A DNA stretch of 64,000 nucleotides from an uncultured Azohydromonas sp. (GCF_937926365.1 NZ_CALAOH010000128.1:1-64000); one strand, 5' to 3'; shown: positions 15,911 through 27,089, counted from the stretch's first letter. Numbers and translations are program-made. Notes: a model not told the origin generated them from the letters alone.

Positions 15911-17082
15911 CATTGCACGCGCTGCCCCGGCTTGGGCCGCTGGCCCACGGTGAGCTTCAGCTCCAGCGACTGGTTGCCGCGCTGCACGCCGATGACGGTA
16001 TCACTGCGCGGCCTGAGTGCGGCCACTGCGCCCAGCAGCTGCGCGGTGTTGGCCACGGGGCGCTCGCCCACCTTCGTGACCACGTCGCCGGGCTTCATGC
16101 CGGCTTTGCCGGCCGGCCCGTTCTGCAACACGCCCGAGATCAGCACGCCCTCGCGTACGGGCAGATTGAAGCTCTGGACGAACTCGGGCGTGAGGTTCTG
16201 AGGCTCCACGCCGATCCATCCGCGCGTGACCTGGCCCTCGCGGATGAGGCTTTCCATCACTTGGCGCGCGGTGTCGGAGGGGATGGCGAAGCCGATGCCC
16301 AGGCTGCCGCCGCTGCGGGAAAAGATCGCGGTGTTGATGCCCACGAGCTGGCCGCGCGTGTCCACCAGCGCGCCGCCGGAGTTGCCGGGGTTGATGGGGG
16401 CGTCGGTCTGGATGAAGTTCTCGAAGGTGTTGATGCCGAGCTGGTTGCGTCCCAGCGCGCTGACGATGCCGGAGGTGACGGTCTGGCCCACGCCGAAGGG
16501 GTTGCCGATGGCCAGCACGATGTCGCCCACCTGCAGCGCCTCGGCCACGCCGAAGGTGATGGCGGGCAGGTTGGGCAGGTCGATCTTGAGCACGGCGACG
16601 TCGGTTTCGGGGTCGCTGCCCACCAGCCGCGCCTGCGCCTGGCGGCCGTCGGAGAGCTGCACCTCGATGTCGTCGGCGTCCTCGATGACGTGGTTGTTGG
16701 TGAGCAGGTAGCCGGTGCTGGAGACGATCACCGCCGAGCCCAGCCCTTTTTGCGGCTGCTGTGAGCCTGGGCCGTCGCGGAAGAAGAAGCGGAACCAGGG
16801 ATCCTCGCCATGCGGATTGGGCCGCGCGCGGCCGCCGCTACCCTTGCGTGCCACCACGCTGACCACGGTGGGCGCGGCCACCCGCGCCGCGGCGGCGTAA
16901 CCGCCGCCCGCGGGCGCCGAGGAGCCCGGCGCCGGCGGCGTGGCGCTGGAGATGGCGACCACCTCGGGGATCACCGGCCCTGGCGTGTTGCGCAGCCACT
17001 CGGGCTTGAGTGTCGTCACGACGAACAGCAGGGCAACGGCCACCGTGACGGCCTGCGAGAAAATCAGCCAGGTTCTGCGCAT
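15910..17082 (-). CDS. trypsin-like S1C serine protease, DegS-like (one PDZ)
   Basis: This 390-residue protein has an N-terminal membrane anchor (about residues 5-24), a Pro/Gly/Ala-rich linker and an HtrA-type protease domain with triad His131 (LLTNNHVIED), Asp161 (ETDVAVLKID) and Ser235 (NPGNSGGALV). A single C-terminal PDZ domain ('GVLISGVLQNGPAGKAGMKP') follows. A membrane anchor plus one PDZ fits DegS, which cleaves anti-sigma factors in the periplasm, rather than two-PDZ DegP. The start at 17082 (MRRTW) gives a normal anchor. The divergent Nif3 gene begins only 15 bp away, so the promoter must lie inside that gene. Confidence 0.87.
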   Translation of the reverse strand: MRRTWLIFSQAVTVAVALLFVVTTLKPEWLRNTPGPVIPEVVAISSATPPAPGSSAPAGGGYAAAARVAAPTVVSVVARKGSGGRARPNPHGEDPWFRFFFRDGPGSQQPQKGLGSAVIVSSTGYLLTNNHVIEDADDIEVQLSDGRQAQARLVGSDPETDVAVLKIDLPNLPAITFGVAEALQVGDIVLAIGNPFGVGQTVTSGIVSALGRNQLGINTFENFIQTDAPINPGNSGGALVDTRGQLVGINTAIFSRSGGSLGIGFAIPSDTARQVMESLIREGQVTRGWIGVEPQNLTPEFVQSFNLPVREGVLISGVLQNGPAGKAGMKPGDVVTKVGERPVANTAQLLGAVAALRPRSDTVIGVQRGNQSLELKLTVGQRPKPGQRVQ

Positions 17083-17097
17083 GAAAGGAAGCGGGCG

Positions 17098-17850
17098 ATG
17101 GGCAGCGTGACGCGTGCCGAGATAGAGCAATACCTGAACCAGGCGCTGGCGGCGGACCGCTTCAAGGATTATGGGCCGAACGGCCTGCAGGTCCAGGGCA
17201 AGCCGGAAGTGCGGCGGCTGGTGTCCGGCGTGACCGCCAGCCGCGCGTTGATCGAGGCGGCCATCGCCGACGGGGCCGATGCGATCCTGGTGCACCACGG
17301 CCTGTTCTGGCGCGGCCAGGACGGGCGCCTGACCGGCTGGCTGGCCGAGCGCGTGAGGTTGCTGATGCGGCATGACATCAGCCTTCTGGCCTACCACCTG
17401 CCGCTGGACGCGCATGCCGAGTGGGGCAACAACGCGCAGCTCGGCCTGCAGCTAGGCCTGGCGGCCGACGCCCGCTTCGGCGAGCAGGACCTGGGTTTCA
17501 TTGGCGAGGGTGGTGGTGTGGTGCTGGAGGCGCTGGCCGATCGCGTGGAGCGTTCGCTGGGCCGCGCACCGCTGGTGCTGCCGGGTGATGGCCGGCCCCT
17601 GCGCCGCATCGCCTGGTGCACGGGCGGGGCGCAGGGCTGGTTCGAGGCGGCCGTTGCCGCCGGCGCCGATGCCTACATCACGGGCGAGGTTTCCGAGCCG
17701 CAGGCGCATCTGGCGCGCGAGACCGGCGTGGCTTTCCTGGCCTGTGGCCACCACGCCACCGAGCGCTATGGGGCGCCCGCGCTGGCGGCGCACGTGGCCG
17801 AGCATTTCGGCCTGGAGCACCGCTTCATCGACATCGAGAACCCGGCATGA
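17098..17850 (+). CDS. Nif3-like dinuclear metal centre protein
   Basis: This 250-residue protein of the NIF3/YbgI family forms hexameric rings with a two-metal site per subunit. Visible marks are 'DYGPNGLQVQG' (about 24-34), 'ILVHHGLFWRG' (metal His pair near 63), 'LLAYHLPLDAH' and the C-terminal 'LACGHHATERYG'. The biochemical role is unsettled (GTP cyclohydrolase-like fold). AAGGAAG before the ATG at 17098 supports the start. It overlaps pdxA by 4 bp (ATGA). Confidence 0.88.
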   Translation: MGSVTRAEIEQYLNQALAADRFKDYGPNGLQVQGKPEVRRLVSGVTASRALIEAAIADGADAILVHHGLFWRGQDGRLTGWLAERVRLLMRHDISLLAYHLPLDAHAEWGNNAQLGLQLGLAADARFGEQDLGFIGEGGGVVLEALADRVERSLGRAPLVLPGDGRPLRRIAWCTGGAQGWFEAAVAAGADAYITGEVSEPQAHLARETGVAFLACGHHATERYGAPALAAHVAEHFGLEHRFIDIENPA

Positions 17851-18908
17851 CTTCCACGAACGACGAAGCAATGCGGCAGCCGCTGCTGGTGACCATGGGC
17901 GATGCCGCGGGCATTGGCCCCGAGATCGTGCTGCGCGCGCTCATGCGCGAGGACGCGCCGGCGGCGCTGGTGCTGGGCTGCCCGCGGGTGCTGCGCCGCG
18001 CGGCGGCGCTGCTGGGCGGAGCTGCCTGGCCGATGGCGGTGCTGGACGCGCCCGGCGACCTGGCGCAGTGCCCGCCACGCTGCGTTCCCGTATGGGCACC
18101 GCCGGGGTTGCCCGAGGGGCTGGAGACGCTGCCCTGGGGCCAGGTGGACGCACGCGCCGGGCGGGCGGCGGCGGTGTGCATCGAGGCCGCGGTGCGGCTG
18201 CTGCAGGAGGGTGTCGGGCGAGCCATCGTCACCGCGCCCATCCACAAGGAAGCGCTCTCGGCGGCGGGCGTGCCCTATCCGGGCCACACCGAGATGCTGC
18301 AGGCGCTGGCGGCGCCGGAAGGCGGCGAGCTGCCGCCGGTGCGCATGATGCTGGCCAACGAGGAACTGAAGGTGGTGCTGGTCACCATCCACATGGCGCT
18401 GCGCCGGGCGCTGGAGGTGCTGGATTTCGAGGGCGTGCTCTCCACGATCCGCATTGCGCACCGCGCCGCCGCGGCTTGGGGCCAGGCGGCACCGCGCATT
18501 GCCGTGGCGGGGCTCAATCCGCACGCGGGCGAGGGCGGGCTGTTTGGCGACGAGGAATTGCGCTACATCGCGCCGGCGGTGCAGGTGGCGCGCGCGGAAG
18601 GTATCGATGCCCGCGGCCCCTTCGCGCCGGACACGGTGTTCATGCGCGCGCGCCATGCGCTGCCCAGGCATCCGGGTGAGTTCGACCTGGTGGTGGCCAT
18701 GACGCACGACCACGGCTTGATCCCGGTGAAGTACCTGGGTGTGGAGGAGGGCGTCAACGTCACGCTGGGGCTGCCCTTCGTGCGCACCAGCCCCGACCAC
18801 GGCACCGCCTTCGACATCGCCGGCCGCGGGGTGGCCGACGACGCGAGCCTGCGCGCGGCGCTGCGCATGGCGCTGGCGCTCAGCGGCGCCGGCGCGGTGG
18901 CGGTTTAG
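17847..18908 (+). CDS. pdxA: 4-hydroxythreonine-4-phosphate dehydrogenase
   Basis: This 353-residue enzyme oxidises 4-phosphohydroxy-L-threonine in the DXP-dependent route to pyridoxal phosphate. The N-terminal 'VTMGDAAGIGPEIVLRAL' (about residues 15-32), 'TAPIHKEALSAAGVPYPGHT' (phosphate and metal-binding), 'VAGLNPHAGEGGLFG' and 'MTHDHGLIPVKYL' are all family blocks. It is coupled to the Nif3 gene by an ATGA overlap and is convergent with mscL, sharing four bases at the ends. Confidence 0.95.
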   Translation: MTSTNDEAMRQPLLVTMGDAAGIGPEIVLRALMREDAPAALVLGCPRVLRRAAALLGGAAWPMAVLDAPGDLAQCPPRCVPVWAPPGLPEGLETLPWGQVDARAGRAAAVCIEAAVRLLQEGVGRAIVTAPIHKEALSAAGVPYPGHTEMLQALAAPEGGELPPVRMMLANEELKVVLVTIHMALRRALEVLDFEGVLSTIRIAHRAAAAWGQAAPRIAVAGLNPHAGEGGLFGDEELRYIAPAVQVARAEGIDARGPFAPDTVFMRARHALPRHPGEFDLVVAMTHDHGLIPVKYLGVEEGVNVTLGLPFVRTSPDHGTAFDIAGRGVADDASLRAALRMALALSGAGAVAV

Positions 18909-19360
18909 GGCTGCTGGGGCTTTTGTTGCAGCGCGTCGCGGATCTCGCGCAGCAACACGATGTCTTCCGGTGCCGCGTCAGGCACTTCCGCCGGCGGCGG
19001 CTTGGGCTCCTCGCGGCGCAGCCGGTTGATTTGCTTGACCATCAGGAAGATCACGAAGGCCAGAATCAGGAAGTTCAGCGCCACCGTGATGAAGCTGCCG
19101 TAGGCGAACAGCGGCACGCCCGCCTTCGTCAGCGCGTCGTAGGTCATGGGGCCGGTGTAGTTGGGCGGTGGATCGGCCAGGCGGATGAAGTAGTTGGAGA
19201 AGTCCAGCCCGCCGACGATGCGGCCCACCAGCGGCATGATCAGGTCCTTGACTATCGAATCGACGATGCGCTGGAACGCCGCGCCGATGATCACGCCGAC
19301 CGCCAGGTCGACCACGTTGCCCTTCATCGCGAAGGCCTTGAATTCGGACATGAAACTCAT
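18905..19360 (-). CDS. mscL: large-conductance mechanosensitive channel
   Basis: This 151-residue MscL has the N-terminal helix 'MSFMSEFKAFAMKGNVVDLA', the pore-lining TM1 'VGVIIGAAFQRIVDSIVKDL' with 'IMPLVG', a short periplasmic loop, TM2 'FLILAFVIFLMVKQINRL' and the C-terminal bundle helix ('DIVLLREIRDALQ'). It opens on membrane stretch to release solutes at hypo-osmotic shock. It is convergent with pdxA and divergent from petA, with a 215-bp gap before petA. Confidence 0.95.
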   Translation of the reverse strand: MSFMSEFKAFAMKGNVVDLAVGVIIGAAFQRIVDSIVKDLIMPLVGRIVGGLDFSNYFIRLADPPPNYTGPMTYDALTKAGVPLFAYGSFITVALNFLILAFVIFLMVKQINRLRREEPKPPPAEVPDAAPEDIVLLREIRDALQQKPQQP

Positions 19361-19528
19361 CAGCGGGTCCTTTTGACAGTTTTTCTGAGCGCCGTTGTAG
19401 CGCTAAGCACACACACGGCAGCGCTGAGTATTTCCGGCTTTTGATTTGAATCAAAGCTGCGAATACCGCTGTGACGGATGCATGGGAGCGTCAGCCACTC
19501 GAAAGGCTTTGTGTCAATCCTTGTCCGC

Positions 19529-19534
19529 TAGAAT
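19529..19534 (+). promoter_or_regulatory. candidate -10 element for petABC
   Basis: TAGAAT occurs 42 bp before the petA ATG. Upstream TTTGTG-like sequence could serve as a poor -35, but the spacing is short. It lies in the mscL-petA divergent gap. Confidence 0.35.
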
Positions 19535-19575
19535 CTAGGGTTGCCCCTGAATCCGGAACAGTTCCTGAGGAAGCT

Positions 19576-20175
19576 ATGTCAAAGCCTGAAGTCGACCAAG
19601 GCCGCCGCACCTGGGTGGCGATTGCCTGTGGCGCGGGTGCCGTCGGCGGTGTGGCCGCAGCCGTACCGTTTGTGAGCACTTTCACGCCGTCCGAGCGCGC
19701 CAAGGCCGCCGGTGCCGCCGTCGAGGCGGACATCAGCGCGCTCAAGCCCGGTGAAAAGATGACCGTGGAATGGCGCGGCAAGCCGGTGTGGATCGTCAAG
19801 CGCACTCCGGAGCAACTCGCGGGCCTGAAGAAGGTCGACGCGCAGGTGGCGGACCCGAATTCCGAGCGCAAGCCCGCGGAGCTCACGCCCGAGTACGCGC
19901 GCAACGAGCACCGCTCGATCAAGGAAGACATCTTGGTGGTGGTGGGCATCTGCTCGCACCTGGGCTGCTCTCCCAGCGACAAGTTCCAGGCCGGCGCGCA
20001 GCCGTCGCTGCCGGATGACTGGCAGGGCGGCTTCCTGTGCCCCTGCCACGGCTCGACCTTCGACATGGCCGGACGCGTGTTCAAGAACAAGCCCGCACCC
20101 GACAACCTCGAGGTGCCGCCGCACATGTACCTGTCGGACACCAAGCTGTTGATCGGCGAGGACAAGAAGGCCTGA
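19576..20175 (+). CDS. petA: ubiquinol-cytochrome c reductase Rieske iron-sulfur subunit
   Basis: This 199-residue Rieske protein has a Tat-type leader that stays as membrane anchor ('GRRTWVAIACGAGAVGGVAA', about residues 9-28). The cluster-binding boxes are CSHLGC (Cys126, His128, Cys131) and CPCHGS (Cys155, Cys157, His158); Cys126/His128/Cys155/His158 hold the 2Fe-2S cluster and Cys131-Cys157 form the disulfide. The ATG at 19576 follows GAGGAAG. It moves electrons from quinol to cytochrome c1 in the bc1 complex and is the first gene of petABC. The RR leader ties it to TatABC at 14-16 kb. Confidence 0.95.
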   Translation: MSKPEVDQGRRTWVAIACGAGAVGGVAAAVPFVSTFTPSERAKAAGAAVEADISALKPGEKMTVEWRGKPVWIVKRTPEQLAGLKKVDAQVADPNSERKPAELTPEYARNEHRSIKEDILVVVGICSHLGCSPSDKFQAGAQPSLPDDWQGGFLCPCHGSTFDMAGRVFKNKPAPDNLEVPPHMYLSDTKLLIGEDKKA

Positions 20176-20199
20176 TCCCAGGCTCCCGGAGAACACCTC

Positions 20200-21600
20200 A
20201 TGGCTGAATTCAAGACCGTACCCGCCGATGCGCCGGTCGCCCAGAAGCTGCTGAACTGGGTCGATAACCGCTTTCCGGCTTCCAAGCTCTACAAAGAGCA
20301 CATGTCGGAGTACTACGCTCCGAAGAACTTCAACTTCTGGTACATCTTCGGCTCGCTGGCGCTGCTGGTGCTGGTGATCCAGATCGTCACCGGCATCTTC
20401 CTGGTGATGCACTACAAGCCCGACGCGAACGTTGCCTTCGCATCGGTCGAGTACATCATGCGCGACGTGCCCTGGGGCTGGCTGGTGCGCTACATGCACT
20501 CCACCGGCGCCTCGGCCTTCTTTGTCGTGGTGTACCTGCACATGTTCCGCGGGCTGATGTACGGCTCGTACCGCAAGCCGCGCGAGTTGGTATGGATCTT
20601 CGGCTGCGCGATCTTCCTGGCGCTGATGGCCGAGGCCTTCATGGGCTACCTGCTGCCCTGGGGCCAGATGTCGTACTGGGGCGCGCAGGTGATCGTGAAC
20701 CTGTTCGCCGCCGTGCCGTTCGTCGGTCCGGACCTGGCGCTGCTGATTCGCGGCGACTACGTCGTGTCGGATGCCACGCTCAACCGCTTCTTCAGCTTCC
20801 ACGTCATCGCCGTGCCGCTGGTGCTGCTGGGCCTGGTGGTGGCCCACATCATCGCGCTGCACGAAGTGGGTTCCAACAACCCCGACGGCGTGGAGATCAA
20901 GGCCAAGAAGGACGCCCTGGGCCGTCCGCTCGACGGCATCCCCTTCCACCCGTACTACACGGTGCATGACATCTTCGGCGTGAGCGTGTTCCTCGTCGCC
21001 TTCAGCGCGGTGGTGTTTTTCGCGCCCGAGTTCGGCGGCTATTTCCTGGAGTACAACAACTTCATCCCGGCCGACCCGCTGAAGACGCCGCCGCACATCG
21101 CGCCGGTGTGGTACTTCACGCCGTTCTACTCAATGCTGCGCGCCACGACCGACGTGATGGTCAACGTGCTGGCCGTCATCATCGCGCTGGCCGCCGTGCT
21201 GGCCGTGCTCAAGGGGCGTCTGCCGGGCAAGGCCAAGGTAGGCGTGTTGGTGGGTGCCGTGGTGGCTGTGGGCCTGCTCAAGGTCTTCGACGCCAAGTTC
21301 TGGGGCGTGGTGGTGATGGGCGGCGCCGTGATCATCCTGTTCTTCCTGCCCTGGCTGGACCATGCCCCGGCCAAGTCGATCCGCTACCGTCCGAACTGGC
21401 ACAAGTACCTGTACGCCGTGTTCGTGGTCTTCTTCGTCGTGCTGGCCTATCTGGGCATCCAGCCGCCGTCCGAAGTGGGCACCCTCGTGGCGCAGGTCGG
21501 TACGCTCTTCTACTTCGGCTTCTTCCTGCTGATGCCGTGGTGGAGCCGCCTGGGCGATTTCAAGCCGGTGCCCGAGCGCGTCGTGTTCAAGGCGCATTGA
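20200..21600 (+). CDS. petB: cytochrome b of the bc1 complex
   Basis: This 466-residue cytochrome b has eight or more membrane helices. 'GWLVRYMHSTGASAFFVVVY' and 'HMFRGLMYGSYR' carry haem-ligand His residues in helix B; 'NRFFSFHVIAVPLVLLGLVV' and 'AHIIALHEVGSNNPDG' carry those of helix D. 'LLPWGQMSYWGAQVIVNLF' and the 'KTPPHIAPVWYFTPFYSMLR' block line the Qo site (PxxW-like). It follows petA by 24 bp with its own ribosome-binding site and precedes petC by 22 bp. Confidence 0.96.
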   Translation: MAEFKTVPADAPVAQKLLNWVDNRFPASKLYKEHMSEYYAPKNFNFWYIFGSLALLVLVIQIVTGIFLVMHYKPDANVAFASVEYIMRDVPWGWLVRYMHSTGASAFFVVVYLHMFRGLMYGSYRKPRELVWIFGCAIFLALMAEAFMGYLLPWGQMSYWGAQVIVNLFAAVPFVGPDLALLIRGDYVVSDATLNRFFSFHVIAVPLVLLGLVVAHIIALHEVGSNNPDGVEIKAKKDALGRPLDGIPFHPYYTVHDIFGVSVFLVAFSAVVFFAPEFGGYFLEYNNFIPADPLKTPPHIAPVWYFTPFYSMLRATTDVMVNVLAVIIALAAVLAVLKGRLPGKAKVGVLVGAVVAVGLLKVFDAKFWGVVVMGGAVIILFFLPWLDHAPAKSIRYRPNWHKYLYAVFVVFFVVLAYLGIQPPSEVGTLVAQVGTLFYFGFFLLMPWWSRLGDFKPVPERVVFKAH

Positions 21601-21622
21601 GGCGACAGCCGGAGAAGCTCGA

Positions 21623-22393
21623 ATGAAAAAGTTCATCCTCTCGCTCCTGGCCTCGCTGGCCATGGCCACGTCCGCCTTCGCTGCTGGTGGCGGCATCGCC
21701 TGGGACAAGTTCCCGGCGGACAAGCTCAATGACGTCGCTGCGCTGCAGAACGGCGCCAAGCTGTTCGTGAACTACTGCCTCAACTGTCACTCGGCGGCGT
21801 TCATGCGCTACAACCGCATGCGCGACATCGGGCTGACCGAACAGCAGATCAAGGACAACCTGATGTTCGCCACCGACAAGGTGGGTGATCTGATGAAGGT
21901 GTCGCTGGATGCGCGCGAAGCCAAAGAGTGGTTCGGCGCCACGCCGCCCGACCTGACCGTCATCGCGCGCTCGCGCGCCGACGGTGCCAAGGGCAGCGGC
22001 GCGGACTACCTCTACACTTACCTGCGCACCTTCTACCGCGACGACACCAAGGCGACCGGCTGGAACAACCTGGCTTTCCCCAGCGTCGGCATGCCGCACG
22101 TGCTGTGGGAACTGCAGGGCCAGCGCGTGGCCAAATTCGCCGAGGAGAAGGATCCGCACGATGCCAGCAAGACGGTGCACGTCTTCAAGGGCTTCGAGCA
22201 GGTCACGCCGGGCAAGATGGATGCTGCCCAGTTCGACAGCGCCATGGGCGACTTGGTGGCCTACCTGCAGTGGATGGGCGAGCCGGTGCAGAAGCAGCGC
22301 GTGCGCCTGGGTGTGGCGGTGCTGATCTTCCTGGGTCTGTTCACCTTCATCGCCTGGCGTCTGAACGCCGCCTACTGGAAGGACATCAAGTAA
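21623..22393 (+). CDS. petC: cytochrome c1 of the bc1 complex
   Basis: This 256-residue protein starts with a Sec signal peptide ('MKKFILSLLASLAMATSAFA'). The haem motif CLNCH is near residue 52, and an axial-ligand Met is expected in the middle region. A C-terminal membrane helix ('LGVAVLIFLGLFTFIAWRLN') anchors it. It accepts electrons from the Rieske centre in the periplasm. It closes the petABC operon and is followed by a GC hairpin. Confidence 0.96.
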   Translation: MKKFILSLLASLAMATSAFAAGGGIAWDKFPADKLNDVAALQNGAKLFVNYCLNCHSAAFMRYNRMRDIGLTEQQIKDNLMFATDKVGDLMKVSLDAREAKEWFGATPPDLTVIARSRADGAKGSGADYLYTYLRTFYRDDTKATGWNNLAFPSVGMPHVLWELQGQRVAKFAEEKDPHDASKTVHVFKGFEQVTPGKMDAAQFDSAMGDLVAYLQWMGEPVQKQRVRLGVAVLIFLGLFTFIAWRLNAAYWKDIK

Positions 22394-22408
22394 GCGAACC
22401 CTGCTGAA

Positions 22409-22426
22409 CCGGCCCTGAAGGGCCGG
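22409..22426 (+). terminator. GC hairpin after petC
   Basis: CCGGCCCT (22409-22416) and AGGGCCGG (22419-22426) form a perfect 8-bp stem with a GA loop. No T-run follows, so it may stabilise the petABC mRNA end or reduce read-through into sspA. Confidence 0.35.
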
Positions 22427-22503
22427 CCAGACCCGCGCAGTGGGAGGCGTTGCCGCCCACTGCGCTTCATCATTTTCAGAGCGACAACAAAGGAGCCGTT
22501 GCC

Positions 22504-23121
22504 ATGATGGTGCTCTACTCCGGAACCACCTGCCCCTACTCGCACCGATGCCGCTTCGTCCTGTTCGAGAAGGGCATGGACTTCGAGATTCGCGATGTGG
22601 ACCTCTTCGCCAAGCCCGAAGACATCGCGCTGATGAATCCGTACAACGAGGTGCCAATCCTGGTTGAGCGCGACCTCATCCTGTACGAGTCGCACATCAT
22701 CAACGAGTACATCGACGAGCGTTTCCCGCACCCGCAGCTCATGCCCGGCGATCCGGTGGCGCGTGCGCGCGTGCGGCTGTTCCTGCTCAACTTCGAGAAG
22801 GAGTTGTTCCTGCACGTCAACGTGCTGGAGGGCCGCGGCCAGGCCGTCAAGCCCACCGACAAGCAGTTGGAGAAGGCGCGCGCGCAGATCAAGGACCGCC
22901 TGACGCAGCTCGCCCCGATCTTCGTCAAGAACAAGTACATGCTCGGCGACGACTTCTCGATGCTGGATGTGGCCATCGCCCCGCTGCTGTGGCGCCTGGA
23001 CTACTACGGGATCGACATGTCCAAGAATGCAGCGCCGCTGCTGAAGTATGCCGAGCGCATCTTCTCGCGCCCGGCCTACATCGAGGCACTGACGCCCTCC
23101 GAGAAGGTGATGCGCAAGTAA
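22504..23121 (+). CDS. sspA: stringent starvation protein A (GST-fold RNA polymerase-associated protein)
   Basis: This 205-residue protein has an N-terminal thioredoxin-like domain ('VLYSGTTCPYSHRCRFVLFE', 'NEVPILVERDLILYESHIIN') and a C-terminal helical GST domain ('YMLGDDFSMLDVAIAPLLWR'). The sequence and the sspB gene three bases downstream identify it as SspA, which binds RNA polymerase in stationary phase and acid stress, rather than a detoxifying GST. An AAAGGAG-like site precedes the ATG. Confidence 0.93.
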   Translation: MMVLYSGTTCPYSHRCRFVLFEKGMDFEIRDVDLFAKPEDIALMNPYNEVPILVERDLILYESHIINEYIDERFPHPQLMPGDPVARARVRLFLLNFEKELFLHVNVLEGRGQAVKPTDKQLEKARAQIKDRLTQLAPIFVKNKYMLGDDFSMLDVAIAPLLWRLDYYGIDMSKNAAPLLKYAERIFSRPAYIEALTPSEKVMRK

Positions 23122-23124
23122 GCC

Positions 23125-23646
23125 ATGAACGAGGCTGCCACTGACCAAGGCTCCAGCACGCGCCCGTACTTGATCCGGGCGCTGCACGACTGGTGCACCG
23201 ACAACGGCTTCACGCCCTACCTGGCGGTCTTCGTGGACCGCAGCGTGCAGGTGCCGCTGGAGTACGTGAAGAACAACGAGATCGTGCTCAACATCGGTTT
23301 CGAGGCCACCTCGGGGCTGAAGCTGGGCAACGAGTTCATCGAGTTCAAGGCCCGCTTCGGCGGCCGCGCGCGCGAGATCGTGGTGCCGGTGGACCATGTG
23401 GTGGCCATCTACGCCCGCGAGAACGGGCAGGGCATGGCCTTCCCCGCGCCCGTCGCCACCGAGCCGGCGGAAGCCCAGGCGCCGGTGCCCGCGTCGGCGG
23501 CCTCGGCGCCGCAGGGGCTGCGCCTGGCCACGGCCGAGCCTGAAGCCGCGCAGCCCGAGGGTGAGAGCTCGGAGGGCGTCACGCCGCCCGAGCCGCCGCC
23601 GGAACCGCCCGCGCCCGGGCGCCCGTCGCTCAAGCGCATCAAGTAA
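23125..23646 (+). CDS. sspB: ClpXP adaptor, stringent starvation protein B
   Basis: This 173-residue protein has a folded N-terminal ~105 residues ('RALHDWCTDNGFTPYLAVFV', 'LNIGFEATSGLKLGNEFIEF') that binds ssrA-tagged peptides, then a flexible Ala/Pro/Glu-rich tail ending in 'PGRPSLKRIK', the ClpX zinc-domain-binding peptide. It delivers tagged, stalled-ribosome products to ClpXP. It is paired with sspA. Confidence 0.93.
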   Translation: MNEAATDQGSSTRPYLIRALHDWCTDNGFTPYLAVFVDRSVQVPLEYVKNNEIVLNIGFEATSGLKLGNEFIEFKARFGGRAREIVVPVDHVVAIYARENGQGMAFPAPVATEPAEAQAPVPASAASAPQGLRLATAEPEAAQPEGESSEGVTPPEPPPEPPAPGRPSLKRIK

Positions 23647-23655
23647 AAAGGCAGC

Positions 23656-23680
23656 CATCGGCGGCTAAAATCCGCCGATG
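23656..23680. promoter_or_regulatory. inverted repeat spanning a TAAAAT -10 ahead of tRNA-Thr
   Basis: CATCGGCGG (23656-23664) and CCGCCGATG (23672-23680) form a perfect 9-bp inverted repeat whose 7-base centre contains TAAAAT (23666-23671), 14 bases before the tRNA. It could be the end hairpin of sspAB, the tRNA promoter, or both. Confidence 0.4.
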
Positions 23681-23684
23681 CCGT

Positions 23685-23760
23685 GCCGGCTTAGCTCAGT
23701 TGGTAGAGCAGCTGCCTTGTAAACAGCAGGTCACCCGTTCGATTCGGGTAGCCGGCACCA
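23685..23760 (+). tRNA. tRNA-Thr(TGT)
   Basis: The 76-nt gene folds as a cloverleaf: acceptor GCCGGCT (23685-23691) pairs with AGCCGGC, then discriminator A and an encoded CCA (23758-23760). The D arm is GCTC/GAGC and the T arm is ACCCG-TTCGATT-CGGGT. The anticodon loop is CTTGTAA with anticodon TGT at 23718-23720, decoding ACA and, with wobble, other Thr codons. The anticodon stem GCTGC/ACAGC has a C-A mismatch at the pair next to the loop. It follows sspB by 38 bp. Confidence 0.95.
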
Positions 23761-23772
23761 CCTCAAGATGAC

Positions 23773-23804
23773 AACGGCGCGTACCTCCCGGTACGCGCCG
23801 TTTT
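23773..23804 (+). terminator. Rho-independent terminator after tRNA-Thr
   Basis: A perfect 13-bp stem, AACGGCGCGTACC (23773-23785) with its complement (23790-23802), has a TCCC loop and ends in TTTT. It lies 12 bp after the tRNA, before the convergent DciA-like gene. Confidence 0.75.
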
Positions 23805-23845
23805 CCATTTCAGGGCGCATGGCGCGTCTTCACGCCTTCATCCCA

Positions 23846-24148
23846 TCACGGCCGCAGGTGTATGCGGATGCGCTTGTCGCCAAAGCCCTCGTCGCGCAAC
23901 TGCTGCTCGATGCGCGGCAGCAGCTGGCGCAGCTTGGCGGCGACGGCGGCGTTGGGGGCGAGCAGTGTCCAGCCGTCCTCGTCCACCGGGCCGGCGCGCA
24001 ATTGCTGGCGCAGTGCCAGCGGCAGCGCGCGCGTGGCGACCTCGAAGCGCCGGTTCGACTCGCGCAGTCGCTGCGACAGGCGCTGCAGCGCGGCGTTTTC
24101 ATTCAGCACCTGCGACAGGGGCAGGGCGGGAGGCAGCGTGGTGGCCAT
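23846..24148 (-). CDS. DUF721/DciA-like protein
   Basis: This 100-residue protein begins MATTLPPALPLSQVLNENAA. Its second half ('WTLLAPNAAVAAKLRQLLPR' and 'FGDKRIRIHL') matches the DUF721 fold (KH-like) shared by DciA, the ancestral loader or activator of the replicative helicase DnaB. A DUF721 gene beside secA is also found in other proteobacteria, which supports the call. The start at 24148 was preferred over an upstream in-frame codon because the region before it is not conserved-looking. It is divergent from secA with a 162-bp gap. Confidence 0.6.
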   Translation of the reverse strand: MATTLPPALPLSQVLNENAALQRLSQRLRESNRRFEVATRALPLALRQQLRAGPVDEDGWTLLAPNAAVAAKLRQLLPRIEQQLRDEGFGDKRIRIHLRP

Positions 24149-24310
24149 CGCCAAAGTGTAGCCAGCGCCTGCGAGGCTGCCCCGTGGGCGCGGCCTTGAC
24201 GCCAGTCGGGGCAGGTGGCCGGGCGTCAAGAGTCGGTGAAGACCCGGGTGTTAAACTGCCCGGCTTGCCCGCCGCGGCGCTTCGCGGCTTTGCTCCCTCT
24301 TTATCACTGC

Positions 24311-27046
<2,736 letters not shown>

Positions 27047-27089
27047 GCCAGGCCGAGCGCCTGGAGCCCTACTGCAAGGAGTTGATTCG

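Noticed and set aside
15910..17415. 501-residue version of the DegS-like protease
   Set aside because: The extra 111 N-terminal residues overlap the Nif3 gene antisense and precede a normal membrane anchor; the start at 17082 is better.
22504..23121. Glutathione S-transferase
   Set aside because: The GST fold is real, but sequence and pairing with sspB identify SspA.
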